A DNA stretch of 64,000 bases from Opitutaceae bacterium (GCA_015075305.1 JABTUS010000003.1:124001-188000), one strand, 5' to 3'. Shown: positions 36,820 to 46,244, counted from the stretch's first letter. Numbers and translations are program-made. Notes: generated by a model from the letters alone, not told the origin.

Positions 36820-37569
36820 TTACCTCCGATCGCCTGGTGGTGCGAGCCGCAGCATGCGCCTCAGGACCCAGCAGAAGGCGAGCGTGTCGAGAAAGGGGAG
36901 GACCGCCATCTTCCGGAAAGTGTAGTTGGCGACGCCGGCGGTTCGGGGGCGATGCGCGACGGGAACCTCCCTGACCTTCCAACCGCCCGAAACCGCGCAG
37001 GCGGGAATGAAGGAGTAGAGTGTCCGGAAGGGTGGCAGCGAGCCCAGCACCTCGCGGCGGAAAAGCCGCAGGGCGCAGCCGCTGTCGCTGACACCGTCCG
37101 CCAGCAGGACCCGCCGGACGTTGTTTGCGATGCGCGACATTATTCGGCGCCCGAACGAATCCTGACGTCCCTGACGAGCCCCCACCAGCATGTCGGCAGT
37201 GGCGCGAAGCCCCCACAGCTTCAAGAGCTCGAGCGGCGGATTCTGTCCGTCGCCATCGAGCGTCGCCACCCAGGCGCCCCGCACGCGTTCGAAGCCGCGC
37301 CACAATGCGATGGCCTGGCCCCCATTGACGCCGAGGGGCAGGACGCGGACCGCGTTCCAGGCACCGGCGGCGGTCTGCAGAACCGTCTGCGTTGCGTCGG
37401 TGCTGCCGTCGTCGACGGCTATCACCTCGACTGAAAGCCCCAGCGTCTCAACGGCCTGGCGCAGTTCGGCAAGGAGCGGCGCGATGTTCTCCGCCTCATT
37501 GTAGAAGGGGATGACCACGCTCAGTTCCGGCGCGGCGGATTCGGCTGGGGATGGGGGAAAGACACTCAT
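36820..37569 (-). CDS. Family 2 glycosyltransferase
   Basis: A 249-residue GT-A fold enzyme of the dolichyl-phosphate-mannose-synthase/undecaprenyl-phosphate glycosyltransferase type. LSVVIPFYNEAENIAPLL starts the nucleotide-sugar domain, VIAVDDGSTDATQTVL is the first Asp motif, WVATLDGDGQNPPLELLKLW is the DxD-type metal site, and GARQGRQDSFGRRIMSRIANNVRRVLL is the acceptor-side segment. No C-terminal TM pair is present, so it is peripheral rather than membrane-anchored. The start at 37569 is chosen from the PELSVVIPFYNE start; the frame runs 26 residues further upstream. It is upstream of hppA on the same strand. Confidence 0.88.
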   Translation of the reverse strand: MSVFPPSPAESAAPELSVVIPFYNEAENIAPLLAELRQAVETLGLSVEVIAVDDGSTDATQTVLQTAAGAWNAVRVLPLGVNGGQAIALWRGFERVRGAWVATLDGDGQNPPLELLKLWGLRATADMLVGARQGRQDSFGRRIMSRIANNVRRVLLADGVSDSGCALRLFRREVLGSLPPFRTLYSFIPACAVSGGWKVREVPVAHRPRTAGVANYTFRKMAVLPFLDTLAFCWVLRRMLRLAPPGDRR

Positions 37570-37777
37570 CGGAATTGGATCGCACGGAAGTGGCCGGTGA
37601 GGGTGACAGGAATGCCGGAACAATCCTGCCAGCCTGAAGCTGTTCAACAGGAATCGCAGCCCACCGGCTTGGCAAGCCCGGGAGCCGAATTTGCGGGGGA
37701 ATCAAACCACGATTGGTTCTGGCGTGGTAAACAATTCGCCGGTCGGAAGCGGACCGGCCAGGCCGCAATCTATCCGA

Positions 37778-39010
37778 TCAGGCACGCTTGTCCGAGTCGC
37801 GCGCCGGAGTCTGTTTCGCCTGAAGTTCGTGAGCGAGTTCCGTCACGTCCTTGTGCACGGCCGCATCCTCGGGCTTCCTGGGCGCCTGGGTGTTCGTTGC
37901 ATTGACCGTTGCCACGGCGATTGCTGCGGCAGCAGGAATCACGTGTTTCAGCGGAGAATGACCGTGTTCCTGCCGGGCGAGGACCGATTTGCGGGCGGCC
38001 TCGACGGAATCCCGGTGCTCGGCGCGCGCGCCTTCATCGAGCACGGACTGCGGCACGGCCTTCAGTCCCCAGATGAGCCCGGTCCAGGAAAGCAGCTTGA
38101 GTCCGTAGTAGGTGATGTCGATTTCCCACCAGTAAAAGCCGTTGCGGGTGCTCGACTGATAGCGGTGGTGATTGTTGTGCCAGCCCTCGCCCAGGGTGAT
38201 CAGCGACAGGATGAAGCTGTTGCGCGAATCGTCGTCGGTCTTGAAGCGCCGGCGCCCCATGAGATGGGCCATCGAATTGATGCAGGCGGTGCCGTGAAAC
38301 AGCGCGGTCGTGCTGATGAAAAACGCCCAGACCAGCATCTGGAGTCCATTGGTGCCAAGCTCCGGCGCGTAGCGCTCCATCAGCACGCCGGAAAGAAAGA
38401 TCGATGCGGCGAAGAGGACGGGGACGACGAGGTCGAAGCGATTGAGCCAGACGAGCTCCTTGAATTTCGCGAGATCCCTGATCCTCGAATAATCGGTGGG
38501 AAAATTGCGGCGGCTGGTGATCCAGCCAATGTGCGACCACCAGAACCCGTGGACATGCGGTGAATGCGCATCCTCGGGTGTGTCGGAGTGCTGATGGTGG
38601 TGACGGTGGTGGTAGGCCCACCACAGCGAGCCCCGTTGCACGGTCGTGCCCGCAAAAACAGCGAGAAGGAACTGGCCGACGCGGCTCGTCGCATAGGTCC
38701 GGTGCGAGAAGTACCGGTGATGGACACCCGTGACGGCGAACATCCGAATGAAGTAGAGCGCCACCGCCGACGCCAGTGCGACGGGGCTGACGCCAACCCA
38801 GAAGGCGCCGAAACAGCCCAGGTGCAGGGCGACGAAGGGCATCACGCGCGTCCAGTCCACCCTGTCGGGCTCGTTGCGAATCTTGTCCGCCCCCTGCGGG
38901 CAGTAGTCGGAATCAATCCATTGTATCAACGATGTGATGAGACGTCGGGAAAACGGAGTGCTGGAGATGTTGCGTGCGGTTTCGGACTCGGACATGGAAG
39001 GTTTCACCAT
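37778..39010 (-). CDS. Delta-9-type fatty acid desaturase
   Basis: A ~410-residue membrane di-iron desaturase that introduces a double bond into an acyl chain. All three His boxes are present: HRYFSH, HRHHHQH and GEGWHNNHHRYQSSTRNGFYWWEID. Hydrophobic spans surround them (VALHLGCFGAFWVGVSPVALASAVALYF; LVVPVLFAASIFLSGVL; LQMLVWAFFISTTALFHG). A ~75-residue hydrophilic C-terminal tail (ARAEHRDSVEAARKSVLARQEHG ... HELQAKQTPARDSDKRA) is longer than in most bacterial homologues. Start is uncertain between ATG 39010 and ATG 38995; both lack a clear ribosome site. Confidence 0.92.
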   Translation of the reverse strand: MVKPSMSESETARNISSTPFSRRLITSLIQWIDSDYCPQGADKIRNEPDRVDWTRVMPFVALHLGCFGAFWVGVSPVALASAVALYFIRMFAVTGVHHRYFSHRTYATSRVGQFLLAVFAGTTVQRGSLWWAYHHRHHHQHSDTPEDAHSPHVHGFWWSHIGWITSRRNFPTDYSRIRDLAKFKELVWLNRFDLVVPVLFAASIFLSGVLMERYAPELGTNGLQMLVWAFFISTTALFHGTACINSMAHLMGRRRFKTDDDSRNSFILSLITLGEGWHNNHHRYQSSTRNGFYWWEIDITYYGLKLLSWTGLIWGLKAVPQSVLDEGARAEHRDSVEAARKSVLARQEHGHSPLKHVIPAAAAIAVATVNATNTQAPRKPEDAAVHKDVTELAHELQAKQTPARDSDKRA

Positions 39011-39130
39011 CGGTTCGAACTCGGGCAAGGCAAGCGGCGTTTTCCGCCACCTCCCTACAATCGACCAGGATTATTCCAAGTTGCGGCGAAGTTTAATGCG
39101 GGTCTCTGGCGAGTTCGAGCGGGGGTTGCC

Positions 39131-40147
39131 TCACTTGACGCCGAAAACATACACGACGCCGCTGGCGGCGCCGACGGTGAGGAAGGCGTCGTTGTGCGAC
39201 CAGGCGATGCGGGTGACTTTGGAGGGAAGCTTGATCGTGGCGCGAAGTGGTTTTTCCCGCTCCGGGCTCCAGAGGCGCACCATGCCGTCCTCGCTGCCTG
39301 TGGCGAGGAGTCCGTGAGTGTTTTGAAACGCGACCGCGCAGAGTCTCGCTTCATGGGGAATCATGACCGGCTCGCGGCCCTCGGGGCCGCTGCCCTGGCA
39401 GTCCCAGACGCAGCCTTCGGTGCCGCCGCTCGTTGCGAGCCAGCGTCCGGTGTGATCGAAAGCGACGGCCTCCACCTTGCTCGCATACCCGCTCATGTGA
39501 AACTCGAATCCGGATTCCGGTATCCAGAGATGCACGCTCGGGTCCTGGTTTCCCGACACGAGCCACCTGCCGTCGCCGGACCAGGCGAGCTTGTGGATGC
39601 TGTTCGAATAGCCGAATTCCTTGAACGCCACCAGGTGGTCCGCGTCCCAGAGACACACGCCGCCAAAATACGCCACGGCGAGCAGATGACCCGAGGGAGA
39701 CCAGGCGAGCGATGAAATGGTTTTTGGCGCGATGGGGAACTCGTGGTGCACGGTGGCGTCGGGCCGCAGCAGCTTCAGTTGCCGTCCTGCGGCGGCTGTG
39801 AGCAATCCGGGCCGCCCACCGGCTGGGGATTCCCCCGGGCGCCAGGCGAGATGCTCGACCCAGGCCCGCTCGAATTTGACGGCATGGGACTCCTGGTTCG
39901 CGTGAATGTCCCGAAAGACGACGCGTCCATCCTGTCCGCCGGACACGAAACCCGCCTTTCCCCAGGCGAGCACATTCGTGCCGCCATCGTGCCCTTCAAA
40001 GGAGGCGCGCGTCGCACCGTCGGTTCCGCCGAAGACGACGATCGGTCCTGCAGCTGATGCGACCGCAAGAAAGTCGTCGCCTGGAGACCAGGCGAGATCG
40101 ATCACATAGTCGTCCAACGATGCGGCCCAGTGTTTGACCAGTTCCAT
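39131..40147 (-). CDS. WD40 repeat beta-propeller protein
   Basis: A 338-residue protein, apparently cytoplasmic (no signal peptide). About eight blades can be marked by their strand cores: YVIDLAWSPGDDFLAVAS, TNVLAWGKAGFVSGGQDG, WVEHLAWRPGE, ISSLAWSPSGHLLAVAY, SIHKLAWSGDGRWLVSGNQD, KVEAVAFDHTGRWLATSGG, LCAVAFQNTHGLLATGSEDGMVRLWS and KVTRIAWSHNDAFLTVGA, with terminal Trp-Asp or related dipeptides. It is a scaffold or interaction module; the partner is unknown. It is transcribed with pyruvate kinase (gap 75 bp) and the desaturase on the same strand. Confidence 0.88.
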   Translation of the reverse strand: MELVKHWAASLDDYVIDLAWSPGDDFLAVASAAGPIVVFGGTDGATRASFEGHDGGTNVLAWGKAGFVSGGQDGRVVFRDIHANQESHAVKFERAWVEHLAWRPGESPAGGRPGLLTAAAGRQLKLLRPDATVHHEFPIAPKTISSLAWSPSGHLLAVAYFGGVCLWDADHLVAFKEFGYSNSIHKLAWSGDGRWLVSGNQDPSVHLWIPESGFEFHMSGYASKVEAVAFDHTGRWLATSGGTEGCVWDCQGSGPEGREPVMIPHEARLCAVAFQNTHGLLATGSEDGMVRLWSPEREKPLRATIKLPSKVTRIAWSHNDAFLTVGAASGVVYVFGVK

Positions 40148-40222
40148 GGTTGCCTCAATCAAAGTGCGCGCGGCGGTGCGCGTCAAAGCCCCCTTTGGCA
40201 CCGGGTGGCGTCCGCATCCGGA

Positions 40223-41671
40223 TCATTTCACGGTGCGCAACTGCACGCTGTCGACGAGTCGATTGGCGGAAAGGATGTCGGTCGCGATCACGAGCTTGTC
40301 GCCCGCCTGGATCCGCCCCTCCCGCTGGAGGAAGTCGATCGCCCGGCCGATCGTCAGGTCGGGATCCGAATCGAGCTGGAGGAGGAAGGGCTCGACACCC
40401 CTGAGCAGGCGAAGCTGCCTCAGGGTCTGCACGGATGGAGTGAAGGCGAAGATCGGGGCCAGGTGCGGCCGCATTGCGGCGAGACCGCCGGCCATGAAGC
40501 CGCGGCGGGTGAACGTGAGGATGGCGCATTCGTCGAGCTCGTTCGCGAGCTGCACCGCCGACTGCAGCAGCTTGACCTTGTCTCCGTCGACGCAGGCGGG
40601 CTCCAGGAAAACCCCGGGCGGCAGGCTTTCGATGCGGATGGCGATCCGGTTGAGCACCTCCACGCATTCCGCGGCAAACTTTCCTATCGTGGTCTCACCC
40701 GAAAGCATCACACAGTCCGCCCTTTCGAAGACCGCGTTGGCGACATCGGTGATTTCCGCGCGCGTGGGGACCGGGTTGGCAATCATCGATTCCAGCATGT
40801 GGGTGGCGACGATGACGGGGCGGCCGTAGTTGAAGCAGATCTCGCCCGCGCGCCGCTGGATGATCGGCAGCTCCTCGAGCGGACATTCGATGCCGAGGTC
40901 GCCGCGCGCGATCATCAGCGCATCACTCGCCCGCACGATCTCCTCGAGATTGGCAACCGCCGACTGGTCCTCGATCTTGGCGATGATGTGCGCGGATGAG
41001 TTGTGTGCGCGCAGAAACTCCCGGAGTGTTTCCACGTCATCCGCCTTCCTGACGAACGAAAGCGCGACAAAGTCGATTCCCTCCTCGAGTCCGACCAGAG
41101 TATCCCGGCGGTCCTTCTCGGTGAACGCGGGCAGGTTCACGGTCACGCCGGGAAGATTGATGTGGCGGCGCGACTTCAATTCCCCTGGAACGAGCACGCG
41201 GCATCGGATCTTTGCATCCCGCTTCTCAAGGACCTCGAGCTGGATGAGGCCGTTGTCAACGAGCACGGTGTCGCCCACCTCGATGTCCTTGACGAGGCCC
41301 TTGTAATTGACGTCGACCGAGCGAACCTCCTCGAGGTTCGGCTCACCCGCCCTGGCTCCGGGTTTGACGGTGAAGTCGAACACCTCGCCCGCCTTGAGCT
41401 CGATGGGGTGGTCGAGGTCCCCCGTGCGGATTTCGGGACCCTTGATGTCCATCATGATGGCGACCTCCCTGTCGATGCGCTTCGACAACTCCCGAATCCT
41501 CCGGATCATGGTGCGCGTCCATTCATGCGTGGCGTGGGCCATGTTCAGGCGCATGACATCAGCGCCCGCCCGGATGAGTGTCTCAAGCATCGCCTCGCTT
41601 TCCGTGGCGGGTCCGAGGGTGACAATGATCTTTGTGCGCCGAAATGCCGCGATGGGCCGCGATGAACTCAT
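40223..41671 (-). CDS. pyk: Pyruvate kinase (divergent)
   Basis: A 482-residue enzyme transferring phosphate from PEP to ADP in glycolysis. The barrel motif IMMDIKGPEIRTGDL, the B-domain (VDVNYKGLVKDIEVGDTVLVDNG), VALSFVRKADDV, IIAKIEDQSAVANLEEI with the catalytic Lys, and MIARGDLGIECPLEELPIIQ are all present. Differences from the usual consensus: RLNMAHATHEW replaces RLNFSHG (the K+/substrate loop), and VIVATHMLESM replaces VATQMLESM. The C-terminal allosteric domain is present but short. This divergent form may differ in metal or effector dependence. Confidence 0.93.
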   Translation of the reverse strand: MSSSRPIAAFRRTKIIVTLGPATESEAMLETLIRAGADVMRLNMAHATHEWTRTMIRRIRELSKRIDREVAIMMDIKGPEIRTGDLDHPIELKAGEVFDFTVKPGARAGEPNLEEVRSVDVNYKGLVKDIEVGDTVLVDNGLIQLEVLEKRDAKIRCRVLVPGELKSRRHINLPGVTVNLPAFTEKDRRDTLVGLEEGIDFVALSFVRKADDVETLREFLRAHNSSAHIIAKIEDQSAVANLEEIVRASDALMIARGDLGIECPLEELPIIQRRAGEICFNYGRPVIVATHMLESMIANPVPTRAEITDVANAVFERADCVMLSGETTIGKFAAECVEVLNRIAIRIESLPPGVFLEPACVDGDKVKLLQSAVQLANELDECAILTFTRRGFMAGGLAAMRPHLAPIFAFTPSVQTLRQLRLLRGVEPFLLQLDSDPDLTIGRAIDFLQREGRIQAGDKLVIATDILSANRLVDSVQLRTVK

Positions 41672-41763
41672 GTGTGCATGACCCGTACAGGTTTTTCAGT
41701 CCGGGAGCAAGCGGCGGGAGCGGCGGCCGTGCGGGAGGCGGTCAGCCTCCGCGGGGCCTCAGG

Positions 41764-42555
41764 CTACCATTCGAAGGTGGACGTGCCTCCCCCGGGTGCG
41801 ACGACGCTGAACTCGCATTTCAACCGGGAGCGCAGGGTCGACACCATGGCTTCCACCGCATCGAGGCTGTTGCAGTCGCGTGAAAGATGCGTCAGGAACA
41901 CCCGCTGCCAGCGCGGATTGATGAATCCGGAAAGCAGCTCGCGCACGGTCTCGTTGGAAAGGTGGCCGTGACGTCCGCCGATGCGCTGCTTCGTCGACCA
42001 GGGGCGTGTTGCGCAGGCCTTGAGCATGACCGGGCAGTGGTTGGATTCGATGACGATGGAATCGCAGTCGTTGAGGCGCTCGCGGATGTGCGGCGGGACG
42101 TGCCCGAGGTCGGTCAGCCAGGCCAGGGATTTCCTTGGATGAAAAAGATCGTCGGCGAATCCGGTGGAGAAGCGGAAGCCGACGGGGTCGTGCGCATCGT
42201 GCGGAACGGAGAAGGTGTCGATCTCCAGGTCGAGGAACCGGAAGCGCGAGCCGGTTTCAAATATCTGCCAGGACGGCTGGCGGTCCAGCGTGGCCTGCAC
42301 GGCGCGCATGGTGCCGGCGTTGGCGAAGACCTTGAGATTGGGCAACCTTGCAAGCCCCGAAATGCCAAGGGTGTGGTCGCCGTGGTCATGGGTGACGAAC
42401 AGGGCGTCGATCGACTCCAGTTTCTCCCCGGCCTCGACGAGCAGCGCGCGAATGCGGCGTGCGGAGTAGCCGGCATCGATCAGCACCCGCGCCTGCGCGG
42501 TCTGCAGGAGGGCGCAGTTGCCGGAACTGCCACTGGCGAGTATGCGAAGCTTCAT
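41764..42555 (-). CDS. Metallo-beta-lactamase-fold hydrolase (WalJ/YycJ-like)
   Basis: A 263-residue cytoplasmic MBL hydrolase. MKLRILASGSSGNCALL is a typical start, and FVTHDHGDHTLGISGL carries the HxHxDH di-metal motif. DSIVIESNHCPVML and HGHLSNETVRELLSGF with VFLTHLSRDCNS supply the remaining His and Asp ligands. Members act on nucleic acids or phosphoester substrates; a 5' exonuclease role is assigned to YycJ-type homologues. It is about 90 bp upstream of pyk on the same strand, with its own start at 42555; no operon proof. Confidence 0.87.
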   Translation of the reverse strand: MKLRILASGSSGNCALLQTAQARVLIDAGYSARRIRALLVEAGEKLESIDALFVTHDHGDHTLGISGLARLPNLKVFANAGTMRAVQATLDRQPSWQIFETGSRFRFLDLEIDTFSVPHDAHDPVGFRFSTGFADDLFHPRKSLAWLTDLGHVPPHIRERLNDCDSIVIESNHCPVMLKACATRPWSTKQRIGGRHGHLSNETVRELLSGFINPRWQRVFLTHLSRDCNSLDAVEAMVSTLRSRLKCEFSVVAPGGGTSTFEW

Positions 42556-42714
42556 CGGTCGGACAGACGGGTTGAACGATCGGGAGGCGAAACGCGCAAG
42601 CGCGAACTCGCACCCGCCGCATTTTTGCTCCGCCCGGATCCTGCGCGCAGCGGCGCGGGTGCTCCGGCCTGCGGGTTTGACCTGGCCGCGGAGGGCGCTA
42701 TCCCATGATCCTCC

Positions 42715-43191
42715 ATGCCGCGCATCCGCCGCCAGTCAACCACCGCACCCGTGCCCCGGGCACCGGTTTCGCGCATCGTGCATGTGACGCGGCAGGTGCA
42801 TTTCAATGCGGCCCATCACCTGCACAATCCGGCCCGCTCGGCCGCGTGGAACCGCAGGCGCTTCGGCCTGTGCAACAATGCCGGTGGGCACGGACACAAC
42901 TACGTGCTGGAGGTGACGGTGAGAGGCGAGCCCGACCCGGACAGCGGGTGCGTCATCGAGTTTTCCGAGTTGAAGGCGATCCTCAACAAGGCGGTCGTCG
43001 AACCCTGCGATCACCGGAACCTGAACACGCAGGTGCCTTTTCTCAAGGGGGTCATTCCGTCGACGGAAAACCTGGTGATCGCCTTCTGGAATGAAATCGA
43101 GCCGCTCCTGACGCGAGGCACGCTGCATTGCGTGCGGCTCTATGAAACACCGCGCAATTTCGCGGAATACCGGGGGCCCGCGGTCACCTGA
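42715..43191 (+). CDS. queD: 6-pyruvoyl-tetrahydropterin synthase / QueD family
   Basis: A 158-residue tunnelling-fold pterin enzyme. The zinc ligands are His34 in HFNAAHHL and His59/His61 in GGHGHNY; the catalytic Cys53 lies five residues before the first of them ([13 protein letters not shown]), the spacing of animal PTPS rather than E. coli QueD (CxxxHGH). [15 protein letters not shown] and [14 protein letters not shown] complete the fold, including the substrate-binding Glu. It could make 6-carboxytetrahydropterin for queuosine or a biopterin/folate precursor. It precedes folE2 by 70 bp, consistent with a shared GTP-derived pathway. The start at 42715 includes an extra Arg/Pro-rich ~18-residue N-terminus. 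Confidence 0.88.
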   Translation: MPRIRRQSTTAPVPRAPVSRIVHVTRQVHFNAAHHLHNPARSAAWNRRRFGLCNNAGGHGHNYVLEVTVRGEPDPDSGCVIEFSELKAILNKAVVEPCDHRNLNTQVPFLKGVIPSTENLVIAFWNEIEPLLTRGTLHCVRLYETPRNFAEYRGPAVT

Positions 43192-43261
43192 GCCGCATGC
43201 CTGCATGGCGGTCCCGGTTGTTATCGTCACCAACCGGCGCCGTTCGAAATCAAAAACGAAC

Positions 43262-44245
43262 ATGACATCAACGTCGAAAAGCAGCCCGTACCTGCATCGC
43301 AAAAAAATGGGCCGTGTGCCGGAGGCGGGGCGGAGGTACGATGCGAAGTTTTCTCCCGGGCGGGAATATCTGGAGTCGCTTCCGGACATGATGGAGGCGC
43401 GGGATCAAATCCAGGGCGCTCCTGTGGAGATCCAGCAGGTGGGGGTCGCCAACTTCAGGCTGCCGCTTCGCCATCGCACGGCTGCAGGGAGGCTGGTGAA
43501 GCTGGAAACATCGGTGACGGGCACGGTGTCGCTCGCCGCTGATCGCAAGGGAATCAACATGAGCCGCATTGTGCGCACGCTCCATGACCTGCGGGAGGAG
43601 GTTGTTGCGCCGGAGCTGCTTCGCCGGGTGCTTTCAGTGTATCGAAGGCGGATGGATTCGAGGACTGCGCGGGTGCGGTTCTCGTTCTCCTATCCGATCC
43701 CGCAGCGCTCGCTGCGCAGCGGCCTCACGGGGTTTCAGTACTATCCGGTTGTGTTTGAAGGGACCGTGGACGAGCGCGGGCGATTCAGGAGGTTTGTGGA
43801 GTTCGACTTCGTGTATTCGAGCGCGTGTCCCTGCAGTGCCGCTTTGTCCGAACACGCGCGGGACATGAGGTCGGCATATGCCATTCCGCACAGCCAGCGG
43901 TCAAAGGCACGCCTCCGGGTTGAAATTGCGCCCCGATCGAAATTGTCGATCGAGGATCTGCATGCACACTGCCTTTCCGCGCTCAAGACGGAGACACAGG
44001 TGATGGTGAAGCGCGAGGACGAGCAGGCCTTTGCGGAGTTGAACGGGGCGAACATCAAGTTTGTCGAGGACGCCGTGCGCCTCCTTTACGCTCAACTGCG
44101 AAAGGATCGTCGCATTGTCGATTTTCAGGCCGCCTGCGCGCACCTGGAATCGCTGCATTCGCATGACGCGGTGAGCGTGATCTGCAAGGGCGTGCGGGGT
44201 GGGATGACAGGCGATTTCAGCGACTTCCGCTCGCTGGTTTGCTGA
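43262..44245 (+). CDS. folE2: GTP cyclohydrolase I, type IB (FolE2)
   Basis: A ~327-residue enzyme converting GTP to dihydroneopterin triphosphate, first step of folate and queuosine synthesis. The family pattern is clear: [55 protein letters not shown] with the catalytic Cys, and [12 protein letters not shown]. The C-terminal domain includes [27 protein letters not shown]. Type IB enzymes can use metals other than zinc. The ATG at 43262 is chosen because it starts the [14 protein letters not shown] segment; an upstream in-frame extension overlaps queD. It is downstream partner of queD. Confidence 0.92.
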   Translation: MTSTSKSSPYLHRKKMGRVPEAGRRYDAKFSPGREYLESLPDMMEARDQIQGAPVEIQQVGVANFRLPLRHRTAAGRLVKLETSVTGTVSLAADRKGINMSRIVRTLHDLREEVVAPELLRRVLSVYRRRMDSRTARVRFSFSYPIPQRSLRSGLTGFQYYPVVFEGTVDERGRFRRFVEFDFVYSSACPCSAALSEHARDMRSAYAIPHSQRSKARLRVEIAPRSKLSIEDLHAHCLSALKTETQVMVKREDEQAFAELNGANIKFVEDAVRLLYAQLRKDRRIVDFQAACAHLESLHSHDAVSVICKGVRGGMTGDFSDFRSLVC

Positions 44246-44472
44246 GGGAGGGCGTGGTGATGGGGAGCGCGCTGCGCCGTGTCCGGCTGAATGAATGACT
44301 GCCCAACCGCCATTCCGCTTCACTTGCAGTCTGCAAGGGGGAGGGGAAAACTGACATGCGAATTGCATGGACAATCCGGCGGCAACCGGATTGCAGCCAG
44401 CCAAAGTGTTTGTGAAACAATTGTTTGAATGGGGCCGATTCCATCTGGCACGCGTCCAGCATCCCGGTGGGC
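44246..44472. other. Intergenic region with two palindromes
   Basis: A 227-bp spacer after folE2, extending to ~660 bp if the small downstream gene is not real. It holds CTTGCAG-T-CTGCAAG (44323-44337) and CATGC-GAATT-GCATG (44355-44369), two perfect short palindromes 17 bp apart. No coding frame stands out within the first 227 bp. Confidence 0.5.
44323..44369. promoter_or_regulatory. Two tandem palindromic sites
   Basis: Arm pairs CTTGCAG/CTGCAAG around a single T, and CATGC/GCATG around GAATT. Both are centred about 32 bp apart (three helical turns), the spacing of paired operator sites. They lie upstream of the small membrane protein gene candidate and the FGGY kinase. Not followed by T tracts. 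Confidence 0.3.
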
Positions 44473-44766
44473 ATGAACACCAGGGATGCTCATGGATTCG
44501 TCGCCGCAGGCATTGTGATGAAATTCCTGCCCGTCTGGTTGCCGTCCGTGCTTGGATCGGCCTCTGCGATGGAGGTGCGGGGCCTGTGGCTCGCCTTCAT
44601 GAGCTGGGTCATGTTTTCGGTGGCGCTGCTTCACTACACTCCGATAGCGGCAAGGTGGAGTGCCGGGCAGATTGCCAGGTACCGGGCCCTGTCGGCTGCC
44701 GCGCTTGCCGCGAGGCGACAGGCTGCCGTTGAAGCGTCGGCCACACGCATACGGGTCTCCGTCTGA
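44473..44766 (+). CDS. Possible small membrane protein
   Basis: A ~97-residue frame from ATG 44473; an ATG at 44518 is an alternative start. Two hydrophobic stretches (AGIVMKFLPVWLPSVLG and LWLAFMSWVMFSVALLHY) would give a helical hairpin, and the C-terminus is Ala/Arg-rich (IARYRALSAAALAARRQAAVEAS), as in many small membrane proteins. No similarity is recognised and no good ribosome site is seen, so it may be a chance frame. Confidence 0.3.
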   Translation: MNTRDAHGFVAAGIVMKFLPVWLPSVLGSASAMEVRGLWLAFMSWVMFSVALLHYTPIAARWSAGQIARYRALSAAALAARRQAAVEASATRIRVSV

Positions 44767-44907
44767 ACGATGCTCTCGCAGCGTCGCTCTGCAGCCTGGG
44801 ATGGCGCATTCGCTTTGGTGCGATGGTTGGAATCGCCCGATCGTGTCCCCAGGTGGCTCGTGGCTTGTGCTTGCTAGCGGTCCGTGTCAGGAATTTTTTG
44901 GCGGTGC

Positions 44908-46224
44908 ATGGGAACCCATCTTGGCCTGGACATTGGTTCGTCGTCGGTCATCGCCGGCATTCTGCAGGGGAGGAGGGTTTCCGCCGTGGCGCCGCGCGTC
45001 TTTTTCAAGACCCGTTACAACACAGGCACGGCGGAGGTGGACCCCGACGATCTCCTCGCGGCCATGGCGAAGGCGGTCGCGAGTCTCGGTGCGAAGGCGC
45101 GGCGGGTAGATGCGGTGGCGCTGGCCACGATGTGTCCGGCGTGGGTGGCCATGGACGCGAAAGGGCGCGCGCTGACGCCGATTGTGACGCATCAGGACCG
45201 GCGCAGTGTCGCCGAGGCGAAGGAGATCGAGGCGCGCATCGGGAAGGAGCGCCATCTCGCCTTGTGCGGATCGCGACCGTTTCCCGGCGGCATCAGCTCC
45301 ACGACGTGGGCGTGGTATCTTGCCCACCGGCCGCAGGCGCTGCGCGGGGTCGATCTCGCCGGGCATTTGAACACCTTTCTGCACCGGCGGATAACCGGCG
45401 CGCGGGTGATCGATCCGTCGAATGCGTCATTCACGGGATTGTACAATACGCTTTCGCAGGACGGGTGGAGTGATGAATTGTGCGCGAACATAGGCGTGGG
45501 CCGTTCGGTGCTTCCGGATGTCGTGGACGCCGATGTGATCGGCGGAGGCGTGACGCGTTCGGCGGCCGCGGCGCTTGGTCTCCGCGAGGGAACTCCCGTG
45601 ATGACGGGCCTGATGGATGGCAGCGCGGGCATGCTGCTCGCGGGTGCAAGGGTCGGGCAGTTGTTCAACGTGGTGGGATCGACGGACGTGCTGGCGCTGT
45701 GCACGAATCGCCCCCGGCCGCACGAACGGCTGCTGACACGCGCGCTGGGGGTTCAGGGAAAATGGCTGCATGTCAGCACGATTGCCGCGATGGCGTCGTC
45801 AATCTACTGGGCGCGCGACCAGTTCTTTCCGGAGATGCCGATCGAGTCGTTTCGCAGGGAGTTTCGGCGTCTCAGTCGCCGCGGCGCCGCGGCCTCCGGA
45901 TCCGTTCGCGTCGAGCCCTACATGGCTGGAACACGCACGGAAATCGAGCAGCGCCAGGGCGCGTTTTCGGGGATCACGCTTGCAACGACACGCACGGAAA
46001 TGCTGTCGGCGATCGTCGAGGCGCTCACCCGCGCGAGCGCCGAACGACTGCCGCTCCTGGAGGCGACGGGCACGCGTCTGCTCCGCACCGTGGCGGTTTC
46101 CGGCGGCTCGGACCGGCTCGATGAACTGATGCACCGCGACTGGCCGGGACGCTGGAAATACAGACCGGTCGAGGATGCGACGATGCGCGGACTGGGTGTG
46201 CTGGAACCGCGCGAGCGGACCTGA
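44908..46224 (+). CDS. FGGY-family carbohydrate kinase
   Basis: A 438-residue sugar kinase of the ASKHA fold. HLGLDIGSSSVIAGIL is the phosphate-1 motif, and GLMDGSAGMLLAGARVGQLFNVVGSTDVLAL the central phosphate-binding region; TVAVSGGSDRLDELMHRDW is near the adenosine site. It is shorter than typical FGGY enzymes (about 480-530 residues). The ATG at 44908 is preferred to the GTG 24 bp before because it begins directly at the phosphate-1 strand. Substrate is unknown; downstream class II aldolases suggest a ketose such as rhamnulose or fuculose (inference). Confidence 0.85.
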   Translation: MGTHLGLDIGSSSVIAGILQGRRVSAVAPRVFFKTRYNTGTAEVDPDDLLAAMAKAVASLGAKARRVDAVALATMCPAWVAMDAKGRALTPIVTHQDRRSVAEAKEIEARIGKERHLALCGSRPFPGGISSTTWAWYLAHRPQALRGVDLAGHLNTFLHRRITGARVIDPSNASFTGLYNTLSQDGWSDELCANIGVGRSVLPDVVDADVIGGGVTRSAAAALGLREGTPVMTGLMDGSAGMLLAGARVGQLFNVVGSTDVLALCTNRPRPHERLLTRALGVQGKWLHVSTIAAMASSIYWARDQFFPEMPIESFRREFRRLSRRGAAASGSVRVEPYMAGTRTEIEQRQGAFSGITLATTRTEMLSAIVEALTRASAERLPLLEATGTRLLRTVAVSGGSDRLDELMHRDWPGRWKYRPVEDATMRGLGVLEPRERT

Positions 46225-46244
46225 AATTTTCCCCTTCTCAAGCC

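Noticed and set aside
37706-37728. ACCACG/CGTGGT hairpin downstream of the desaturase
   Set aside because: Only six pairs with a long loop and a poor T tract; below the level of the three terminators listed.
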